Source: Heligmosomoides polygyrus polygyrus
Lineage: Eukaryota; Nematoda; Chromadorea; Rhabditida; Heligmosomidae
Direction of reading: 5' to 3'
Assembly: GCA_947396885.1 (NCBI GenBank)
Contig: OX377202.1
Span: 34,587,407 to 34,651,406 of the forward strand
Length of the DNA: 64,000 bases
The stretch's first letter is position 1. Every line of letters starts with the position of its first letter. Below the pieces are notes generated by a model. That model was given only the letters and a program-made list of their open reading frames with translations, had not been told where the DNA came from and made no database searches. The position numbers and the translations under genes were made by a program. Shown here piece after piece: positions 55,985-64,000 of this stretch.

Positions 55985-56050
55985 TGGTGGGGAGGTTCAG
56001 TATAGAGAGCTATAAGCTCCTGATGCAATGGAGAACAGGTTCAAACCACG
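55985..56050 (+). repeat. tRNA-like module (SINE-type)
   Basis: An A-box-like GAGGTTCAGTATAGAG near 55992 and a B box GGTTCAAACC at 56038-56047. No cloverleaf with a paired acceptor stem could be drawn. Confidence 0.45.
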
Positions 56051-56118
56051 CCACTAGTTTTTGTGAATAGACAGCCGGTAAATGCTTTTTTATTGTCCGA
56101 AACAAGCGGTGTGAACTA

Positions 56119-56838
56119 ATAGGTTGGTGAAAAAGTTTTGGACCGCAGCGTAATTTTTTCAAAATTTTATTGTTTCTTTTGTAAGCGAATTTAATCTACA
56201 AAATAGTTACCATTTACATCTACAACCATCTGCCATCTGACAGGGAGATCATGAGATCCTTTCTTCCAGAATGAAGTCAGCTGTGACTCCAAGAAGTGCT
56301 CCACCTCAGATTCCAGTTCACCTATCCCTTAGGTGTTGCTTGAGAGCTCGAAGGAGGTAGCAGTGGCGCAAGATCTGGCGAATACAGCGGGTGGGGCAGC
56401 ACCTCTCACCTAAGCTCCTGCAACTTCTGGCGAGACGACCTTGCAATGTGGATGGCGAGCTTTGTAGTGGAGAAGGTAAACATCCCTCCAACACCTCTCC
56501 TCCTCCTTGACGGAGTACTGGGCCTTCGATATGTATGGTTAGCGAGAAAGAACCAGGATTCATCTTCCGTGACGACATTCTCGAGAAAGTCTTATTACAA
56601 AAACGAGCAAAGAGAGACTAAGCGATAGTCAGCCGCGAAGTCTTGTTAGGGTCACGGAGTCACTCAGTCTTCACTGCAATCGCTGTATTTATATGCCCTC
56701 AGAAGCAAATTGCCAGTATAGGAAATGTTCTAGAATGTTTGTGCTACTACTACGTAGACTAAACGTCCCTGGGGAAGTTCCTTTTAAATCTTGAAGAATT
56801 TTCAATTTTTTGGTGCAAACTTTTTCACAACCTAATAT
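56119..56838 (-). mobile_element. Mariner-like transposon, internally decayed
   Basis: The terminal repeats TAGGTTGGTGAAAAAGTTTT (56120) and its near-complement AAACTTTTTCACAACCTAAT (56818-56837) enclose about 720 bp, with TA at the borders. The minus strand encodes a broken transposase: TEDESWFFLANHTY near 56560 (first catalytic Asp), HPLYSPDLAPL near 56385 (the mariner YSPDLAP signature), and GRWL with VNG-like residues near 56230. The N-terminal DNA-binding domain is missing. A dead, internally deleted copy. Confidence 0.75.
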
Positions 56839-56876
56839 TTCACCAATGGAGATGTAAACTAACGAGGTAAAGGGTC

Positions 56877-58083
56877 TCAGGTGTAGGTCTGAATGGGTGA
56901 ATGGATAGTACTGCGAGAATCTCCACCCTTGATATAGTAGAACATCAGGTTTCGTTTTTGCTGAGTCCTTGAACCAAAAGAGCTAGGGCCCTCAAAGGCG
57001 GGGTACTGTGGTGCACCGTCAGCACGTGCCCACGTGCACACGTGCGTGCGTACGCGCGCGCTGTTGTATAGGACGCGGCGAAAGCGAGTCGGTAGCTCAA
57101 AAGGTTGATGTGCAGAAACTAAGCTTTTCATACCGCCACTAAGGCACTATTGCACCTTCACGACTCCAGAGATCGAGGAGAGGTCGAAAAAGCTTTTTCG
57201 CCCCAACTTCTCCTAGTGGGGTTATTTGGGGTGCGGATCATGAATCTGACATTTGTTTATGAAATTTCGGCTGATTACGGTAGGTTATAGTAGGTTTCGT
57301 TTTTGCTGAGTCCTTGAACCAAAAGAGCTAGGGCCCTCAAAGGCGGGGTTCTGTGGTGCACCGTCAGCACGTGCCCACGTGCACACGGTTGTAGGAACAA
57401 ACATATTTCACTCTAAATTCTTAAATAAGAGTTCACTTTGAGCTGCGCTTCACTCACTTTCTCACTTTTTGTATTATACAACGTTTTGTGTTTTTCAGCG
57501 AATGTTAAACAGTGACCTCACAGCAGGCAGGTCACTGCTTGAATAGGGCTGTCGAGGTCATAATCACCGATTTCGCTCAAACTTCTCCCACTGGGGTTAT
57601 TTGGGACATTCGTTTTTGAAATTTCTACTGATTATGGTAGACTACAGCAGATACGATTGACTAGGGCTGTCGAGGTTTTGTTTTATTTTTGGGTTTTGAT
57701 CAAGAATCTGATCCTTTTGACAATTTAGAGTGAAATAAATGTGTTGGACATGGGTAGGAAGGAGGCAGCGGTTATGAAAAAGTGCATAAGGTGCATAGCA
57801 CGGGAGTCGAACATCTGGTCTAGCACCTTTGAGGCAGCCCCGTACCCTCTGAGCCACCGACTCGTTTGCAGCAGAGCTTTCGCTGCGTCCCATATAACAG
57901 CGCGTGGGCACGCGTGCACGTGGTACGTGCTGACGGTGCGCTACTGTACTCCGCCTTCGAGGGCTCGTAGCTCTTTTGGTTTAAGGACTCAGGAATAGCG
58001 ATAATGTTTTTCTATTTAATGAAGGTGGAGATTCTCGTAATACTATCCAATTCCCCCTTCACACCTACGCCTGAGACCCTTCC
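56877..58083. mobile_element. Foldback element with tRNA-like modules, about 1.2 kb
   Basis: The outer ends GGTCTCAGGTGTAGGT and ACCTACGCCTGAGACCC are inverted. The arms match for about 200 bp through CCGTCAGCACGT and the CACGTGCACACGTG-like run. A tRNA-like part toward the centre follows (A box GGTAGCTCAAAAGG near 57090 on the left; complete module 57795-57865 on the right). A direct duplication of about 95 bp (56949-57046 and 57295-57386, GTTTCGTTTTTGCTGAGTCC) lies inside. A piece of the 23450-23631 MITE family sits at 57143. Confidence 0.65.
57795..57865 (-). repeat. tRNA-like module (SINE-type)
   Basis: A box GTGGCTCAGAGGG (57845-57857, minus) and B box TGTTCGACTCCC (57802-57813, minus) at proper spacing. 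Acceptor pairing is absent. Confidence 0.55.
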
Positions 58084-58089
58084 CTGGTA

Positions 58090-58850
58090 CGTAGGCAAGT
58101 TATACCGACGAGGCATCCAGGACCAAGAGGTAATTTAAACCTGAAGAAGTAAATGTAAATGTTAAACGCTAAGTTAGTATAGGAAATAGGCCCACTGTGT
58201 GAAGTAGATAATGTATTATTTGGAGTGCTATGTGAACGATCATTTTATCGTTGGAGGTAGATGTGCTATATAACAGCATCCCATGTGGTTGTGCACAGCT
58301 GTGGGGAAGCCGAAGGGTACCCCTTCCTTCCAGCACACCTACGCCACTTCTTCTTCCATCCGGACACCTCGGGCAGCCCAAAACTCATGGTCTCGACCCA
58401 TTCGCCGAAGCAGTATGCTAGACCTCATTACAAGAGGGACCGCTCCGTCCCTATGGATTTTGTGGTGTATGCGGCGCGTGCTGTCCGAGAATCAATCTCG
58501 AGGCAAGGAAAGCATATGAAAATAGAATTCAAAGCGGCGCCGTTATACCTAGTTATAGTTATTGCTACCCTACCTTTGACAACTGATCCACGAAGAGCTC
58601 ATCGTTGCAAGTGCATCGCGTAGTGAAATATTGTAATGGAATTTTCGGAGAGGTAGTGTAAGATGTGTAATGCATCAGTCCGCAGTCAATTGTTGGGGTC
58701 TCTTCATAGCTCGCGACAAGACTCGTCGCCTGTACAAAACACGCATATCGATTAAAACCGAGCGCGTGCCGCCGTGTGTGCGTGTCATACTCGAGCGCCG
58801 GCGCTGTCGCTCCACTCGCTCTTATCGCTCTATTCGCTCCAGTCGCTGCT
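58090..58850. other. No gene; TCGCT-rich stretch at the end
   Basis: Open frames lack motifs. 58805-58850 is an irregular run of TCGCT words. Confidence 0.35.
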
Positions 58851-58854
58851 GTCC

Positions 58855-58946
58855 CTGTTCATACTTTCGCGCGTTGCGCACGCCGCGGACGCTGCGCGCA
58901 CTGAGCCTTCGTCGCTCTTGTCGCTGCTGTCGAGAAGTATGAACAG
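58855..58946. mobile_element. Small palindromic MITE
   Basis: CTGTTCATACTT (58855-58866) and AAGTATGAACAG (58935-58946) are exact complements around a CpG-rich interior, as in the other small MITEs here. A clear target duplication was not seen. Confidence 0.5.
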
Positions 58947-58984
58947 GCCCTTAGAAGAAAGGGGAAATCTGCTCCAATGACCTA

Positions 58985-59870
58985 ATTAAAGGACTGATGA
59001 TACAGTTTCTGACTGGAGGTGAAATATTTATTTTGGTCCTAAGGGAGGTGGATAAAGTTGATCTTATTCTACGCATTCAATTCTTTTCTTATTTATTTTT
59101 CTGATGCCAGTTGTGATTAGAGGTTGCTGTTGTAGCTGTGTAGGTATAGTACCGTTTTACCGTCTCGCGTTCGCGTCGTGATAGCTTTTTTTTTGAAAGG
59201 ATGTAGAGTATGTATGTTTACCATTTATTCTATAGGAAATAAAGGCGGATGCCGTGCGAGATGGAAGACTGGATATTGGATATATTAGAGACTGGATAGG
59301 GAGGGTATTTAATGTTAATAGATAGATTAGAAGAGAATGTGGAATTATATTAACATGAAAGGGCAAGGAGTCAGTTTTGTTATAAATTTAGTTATTATTT
59401 TATTATCAACTATGGTAATTTCTAAGTCAAGGTAGTTACAACTATAGTCGTTAAAATGCGTAATGTCTATGATGAATGCATTTCGATAGATTGGAGTCGG
59501 TATTGTGTAATATTGTAGTAAGTCCTATTGTCGGGAGCTGATGGTAGCCGCCCGCCCCTAAAGCGCAGAGCGGTGTAGGGAATGAAATGTGGACTAAAGA
59601 CAAGAGGTGCTCAAATGGCGATGTGACGATCTTTTTAGGTAATTCTAGCAAATCTGCTCCAATCAAGCCGCCATCCGCTCCCTGCACGACTTGGCGCCAA
59701 CTTGCGAGCCCGACCCGTGGGCCCATTTTCCGATATCCTTCACTTCTTCTGTTCGGCCCCCCGACTGGTGGCTTCGTTTTGTTTGTTTATCGTGTCCATT
59801 TATGAGATAAACGTTTTGTTTTGCTCGTCCTTCTGTGATACCGTATATATAAGGGCTCAAAAATGGAATA
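58985..59870. other. No gene recognised
   Basis: AT-rich. It may include the decayed 3' end of the third Naiad, but this could not be confirmed. Confidence 0.3.
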
Positions 59871-60444
59871 GATTGAATATTTCGTGTGTACCACCTTGTG
59901 GGACTCCAGTTTTTTGCAATAGTTGTCCAGAGAATATACAAAAACTGTTAACGAGATTGTAATCAACGAAGTATGTTAAATCATAGATGTCAAAATATTT
60001 ACAATTTCAATTATTTGATGTATTACTACTTATAGAATATAGTTTTATAACCGTTATATGCTATGTAGGTTTTTTGTGAGTTTTTGAAGCATATTTTATG
60101 ACTTTTCTGTATGGGGCAAATTTGTGAACGCATTAATAAAGTCTGCTGAAAAGAGTTTAAAATTATTTCCATGTATATTTTGAAGATTGTCTTGACATTG
60201 ATATTACTAATAGACCAGTAACCTACCGTGTTACGGTTTCTTGCTTTAATGTTTTCTACATTGTTTTTAAAATGATTTCTGATAAATGTTAAGATGCAAT
60301 TCAGTAAAAGTGGTAAAAGTGGTAAAGATTAATGCTACTACTTGCTGCCCTGAATCGAAATTTTGTTTCATGCATTTTAAGAATATTATATATGAATGGT
60401 ATGGAGTTAGTAATAGTAGAGGTAACTAAGCTATTACTCTTTGT

Positions 60445-60462
60445 GAACTGCATATGTTGTCT
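60445..60462. repeat. Left 18-bp target duplication of the non-LTR element
   Basis: GAACTGCATATGTTGTCT matches 63574-63591 (GAATTGCATAAGTTGTCT) at 16 of 18 positions. Confidence 0.75.
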
Positions 60463-60536
60463 GGTGGCGATGTCCGTTCCTCCACGTGGTGCCACTGGAA
60501 ACTGCTCGCTCTGCGAGCTAAACTAATCACGGATAT
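60463..60536 (+). ncRNA. HDV-like ribozyme at 5' end of the non-LTR element
   Basis: P1 GGTGGCG (60463-60469) pairs TGCCACT (60490-60496), with G-T at the cleavage-site pair as in HDV. P2 ATGTCCGT (60470-60477) pairs ACGGATAT (60529-60536). P3 CC/GG (60479-60480 with 60488-60489) closes the loop TCCACGT. P1.1 CC (60482-60483) pairs GG (60497-60498). P4 GCTCGC/GCGAGC (60504-60509 with 60513-60518). The candidate catalytic C is 60523, in CTAAT; the P4-to-P2 joiner is longer than usual. The predicted cut 5' of 60463 equals the target-duplication boundary. Confidence 0.75.
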
Positions 60537-62401
60537 TCGAATGCAGGCGACAGGCCCTTGTGACAGGCTGGCTTACGAGCATGGTGTATGAATAGTCATG
60601 TTTTTTCGAAATTGTGCTAAGGCGTCCGCTGGAGCCGACGCGCACTCGCAGAGCCCGGCGAGTGTGGAAAGTATGCGAGGGTCCCTGATGCGAGGACGGC
60701 ATCGGAGGGAGCTGAGCTAGTCCGAAAGTCTCGAAGCGTAAGCAGAAGCCGCGTAGCAACGCATAATGTGGGTACGTTGACGGGCCACTCATGCGAGTTG
60801 GTTGAAGCACTGGAGCGAAGAAGAGTTGACTTCTGTGCGGTGCAGGAGACGAGGTGGTCTTGCAGCAAGTCAAGGGACTAGGACATGGCTTCAAGGCCGT
60901 TCTATGTGGAAGTCCAAGGAGCACCAGTGGTGTCGGAATAATCGTCTCCGAACGATTTCGTGACTCGATTGTAAGCGTCGAGCGCTTTGACGATCGATTG
61001 ATGAAGAACGTTGTCGTCGCTAAGGAGCGACTCTATCACTTCTTCTCTGCGTATGCTCCGCAGACTGGCTGCTCCGATCAAGCCAAGGATGAGTTTTGGA
61101 ACCTGCTTGATGAGAAGACAGCAGATGTACCGCCGAAGTTGTCATCATAGTAGCTGGTGACCTTAACGGGCACGTAGGTGCTGCGAAGGACGGGTACAGC
61201 TGTCATGGTGGTTTCGGATACGGGTCGCGTAACGCCGATGGTGAGCGTATTCTTGAGTATGCGGAATCGCATAATCTCACCATTGTGAACCCGTTTTCCG
61301 AAAACGCGACTCCCACCTCATCTCGTACTATACTGGGAGCTCCAAGTCTCAGATAGATATTGTCCTTGTGAAAGATCGCGACCGGAGCATTGTCACAGAC
61401 GCGAAGATCGTGCCGTATGAGACGGTTGCCCCACAGCATCGACCGCTGATCTGCACCCTAAAGATCGCAACTCCGAGGCTGAAGCAGAACGAGCGATGCG
61501 GTGCTGTAAGAATCAAGTGGTGGCGAATGAAAGAGAAGGAAGCGGCTGTGATTTCCCGCGTACGGTTGCCGACAGTAACGACTGTCAACGAAACTTGGAA
61601 GAGAGCAACCATGCCGCAAGATTGGAACTCGGCACTACGAAGCCTGGACGACGCAAAGTCGACAAGCAGACATGCCTGTGGACAGATGACGTGAAAGGGA
61701 AAAATGCGAGAGAAGAAGGCGCTTTATCACGTGTTTCTCAGCGACAAGACAGCCGATAACTGGCGGAAGTACCAAGAAGCGAGGAAATCTGCAAAGAAGG
61801 CCGTGGCTGTTGCGAAAGCCACTTATTATAGTGATGTCAACGAAAAGCTCGCGTCATGCGATGGTGAGCGGTATTTGTACCGACTAAAACCCGCCATCGC
61901 TAAACCGAGGTTATTGAATAGTTCTTTGGCATCAATGATGAGAGCGGCCATCTTCTGACAGACCGCAAAAAGGCGCTGAAGCGATAGCGTGATTACTTTG
62001 AGGAAACTTCCACTATGGAATTTCCTCACCCGGCCATCCTTTCTGTGGTGTTCACGGTCCCGTTCACAAGATCACCGTGGAGGAAACAGAAGCGGCTCTG
62101 CAGAAAATGAAGCCATGCAAGGCAACAGGACCGGATGATCTGGCAGCCGATGTTTGGAAGTCGAAGCTCTGGTACCCTGCTGAGTGGTTGACTGAGTTCT
62201 TCAACCAGGTAGTAAAAGATAAGAAAGTACCGGAGTGTTGGCACAACAGTACGACGATTAAGATTTGGAAGAAAAAGGGCAGTCCTGCACACTGCTCCAA
62301 TTACCGTCCGATTCGCTTGCTTTCGCACAGCCTGAAGCTCTTCTATCCTCGACAGACGAATTCGTGAAATCGTCAAGCTCTCCGACAATCAGTGCGGTTT
62401 T

Positions 62402-63376
62402 GTGTATGGTTGTGGGATCATTGCTGCTATACACGTCGCCCGCCTCCTGGTGGAGAAGCATCGTCAGAAACAGAAGCCGGTGCTTATCGCCTTGGAGAAG
62501 GCTTTCAACCGCTTACCGCGTGAGGTTATATGGTGCGCCTTACAACAACACAACGTACCTGAGGAACTCGTAGAGTGGGTGCGGATGCTCTACTCTTGCC
62601 CAAAGAGTAGAGTGCAAGCTGCAACTGGAACCTCAATGGAGTTTCCCATCTCTGTTGGGGTGCGCCGGGATTCTGCGCTTTCTCCACTCCTCTCTGTTGT
62701 CGTCATAGATACCATTACGAGAGACCTTCAGAAGCCTGTCCCATGGACGATGCTTTGTGCTGATGACGTAATGCTCGCAAAAGAAGATAAGAATGAACTC
62801 GAGCGGCAGGCACAAGCTTGGTGCGACCGCCCGGCGATGTTCGGACTCAAATTGAACGTCAAGAAGACCGAGTACCTAACGACTGACGTAAACGAGTCCG
62901 GCTCCATTAAGATTAACGGTACTGAACTTGCACGCACTTCGGTGTTTAAATACCTGAGATCAGCAATAGCGTCTGACGGCAGTCTAATGGTCGAAGTGAA
63001 CTCACGCGTGAGTGCAGCTTGGTCCAAGTCGCGTTCGCTGACTGCTGTGCTCTGCGATAGGAAGATACCAGAGCACCTGAAGTCGAAGATCTACAGAGCA
63101 GTCGTGCGACCATTAGCGATGTACGGCGCTGAGTGTTGGCCTGCGACTAAGGAACTTGAAACGCGCCTCAGCGTCATGGAGACGAAGATGCTGCGCTGGA
63201 CGGCTGGAGTCACGTGCATGGACCACATCCGAAATGAAGCTATTCGGCAGAAGTTCGGTGTCGCGCCGATAGCGGACAAGATGCGCGAAGCTCGCTTGCG
63301 ATGGTACGGCCACGTTCTGCGTGGGAAAGAAGACAGCGACAGCGGAAAGAAGACAGAGAAAGAAGATAGGCCTTGA
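62402..63376 (+). pseudogene. Reverse transcriptase frame of the non-LTR element
   Basis: An unbroken 324-codon frame. Motif A reads KPVLIALEKAFNRLPREV, where a catalytic Asp is expected before LEKAF but Ala is present. Motif B reads GVRRDSALSPLLSVVVID, with the usual HQGS altered. Motif C is LCADDVMLA with both Asp present. The thumb and C-terminal part include GLKLNVKKTEYL, EHLKSKIYRAVVRPLAMYG and RLRWYGHVLR. Upstream motifs (GPDDLAADVWKSK, APAHCSNYRPI-like) lie in the frame 62077-62367. The altered motif A predicts no polymerase activity. Confidence 0.8.
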
Positions 63377-63545
63377 ATTGGAAGTGTCAGGAAAGCGGCC
63401 TAGAGGACACCCGAAGCAGCGTTGGTCCGATACGTTACACATGGACATGAAAGTAACTGGCGTCCACCCTGATTAAGCACAGGATCGAGAAAGGTGGTGT
63501 CACGGCACTAGAAGAGCGGACCCCGCTACGAAGCGGGACAAACGC

Positions 63546-63573
63546 TGAAGAAGAAGAAGAAGAAGAAGAAGAA
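63546..63573 (+). repeat. (GAA)n 3' tail of the non-LTR element
   Basis: Nine to ten GAA units between the last element sequence and the right target duplication. Microsatellite tails replace poly-A in several non-LTR clades. Confidence 0.85.
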
Positions 63574-63591
63574 GAATTGCATAAGTTGTCT
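63574..63591. repeat. Right 18-bp target duplication
   Basis: GAATTGCATAAGTTGTCT; see 60445-60462. Confidence 0.75.
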
Positions 63592-64000
63592 AATAACATT
63601 GTCTTGATTATTATTGGGATTCAGGTTATAATCTTTGTTTGTTGTCGACATTTGAACGGTGTTATCGACCACTGTAATACCCATTTCCTTCAAATGTGAT
63701 AAGATATAACTTCTTGCATATGATCTCGTAGTTGTTAGATGCTCTACCTAATGGGCGGAAGACGAAATTATGTTGCTGTGTTTTAATACCTTTAATTATA
63801 GAGTTGGGAGGTTGTGAGGGATGGAGAGCTTTCGTACGGGCTAATGAGCATTCATTAGAGGTTTGAGTTTACGTTTGAAATTATTTTTAATTATTTTTTC
63901 CTTTTATTGTATATGTTGTTAGATAGCTTGTATTTGTTTTTATAGTTGTTGTGAAGCTTTCCACATTGTTATTTATCCAATCTATAATAATTTTGTTGTT

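Larger units (their letters stand above)
60463..63573 (+). mobile_element. Non-LTR retrotransposon with AP-type endonuclease, apparently full length
   Basis: Length 3.1 kb, bounded by an 18-bp target duplication. It begins with an HDV-like ribozyme. Endonuclease follows from about 60757: VQETRW (Glu), SGVGIIVSERF, AGDLNGHVGAAKDG (Asp, Asn), SQIDIVLV and APQHRPLICT (last His region). It is broken by several frameshifts. The reverse transcriptase spans about 62077-63376. The tail is a (GAA)n run (63546-63573). It differs clearly from the RTE copies; the clade cannot be fixed by eye. Inactive. Confidence 0.85.
59880..64000 (-). mobile_element. Naiad-type element, copy 3, split by a non-LTR insertion
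   Basis: On the minus strand, 64000-63592 encodes WINNNVESFTTTIKTN, NFVFRPLGRASNNYEIICKK and, in another frame, EMGITVVDNTVQMSTTN. The same protein continues at 60444-60301 with SIPFIYNILKMHETKFRFRA. It ends near 59890 with YFVDYNLVNSF and TGVPQGG (motif B). These match copy 1 block by block. The 60463-63573 element lies between. The endonuclease would lie beyond the right edge. Stops and frameshifts mark it as dead. Confidence 0.75.

Overview
The window reads as a parasitic-nematode genome, most like a hookworm or other strongylid. The species is inferred, not shown. The grounds are a two-exon nematode cuticle collagen, splice acceptors of the TTTTCAG type, sparse exons, long repeat-filled gaps, and RTE, Naiad (Penelope-like), Tc1/mariner and tRNA-derived repeats. 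No prokaryotic operon, rRNA, CRISPR array or convincing functional tRNA was seen.

Only one host gene is certain: the cuticle collagen on the minus strand (exon 1 46830-46970, exon 2 43285-44046, intron about 2.8 kb). A second probable gene lies at 23947-24657 (minus). It has a clean 55-bp intron and one frame break in a run of four T. Other open frames are weak and are marked so.

The rest is a graveyard of mobile DNA. Region by region: 0.6-0.9 kb tandem repeat; 4.75-5.4 kb foldback of two tRNA-like repeats; 10.7-11.6 kb foldback; 13.7-14.9 kb mariner start cut by an RTE tail that itself carries a MITE; 15.0-21.2 kb an RTE element bounded by a 10-bp target duplication and interrupted by a Naiad-type Penelope-like element; 21.2-23.8 kb repeat family X with TIR elements; 25 kb Tc1-like remnant; 27.3-31.5 kb a 4.2-kb palindrome with 146-bp tandem units; 32-35 kb MITEs, family X and an inverted RTE piece; 35.6-37.2 kb second RTE 5' half; 40.6-41.9 kb and 56.9-58.1 kb further foldbacks with tRNA-like modules; 52-55.6 kb second Naiad; 56.1-56.8 kb mariner; 59.9-64 kb third Naiad (minus) split by a non-LTR element with an 18-bp target duplication.

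The most interesting signals are RNA structures at the 5' ends of these elements. Three non-LTR elements start with a foldable HDV-like ribozyme. For two of them the predicted cleavage site coincides with the target-duplication boundary. Two Naiad leaders carry all three strands of a hammerhead core (CTGATGA, GAAA, UH) with three complementary stems, but in a strand order that differs from types I, II and III. The stems differ between the two copies yet stay complementary. Naiad-type elements have been reported to lack canonical hammerheads, so this permuted motif is the main candidate for something undescribed. All assignments come from reading the sequence; no search or folding program was run.
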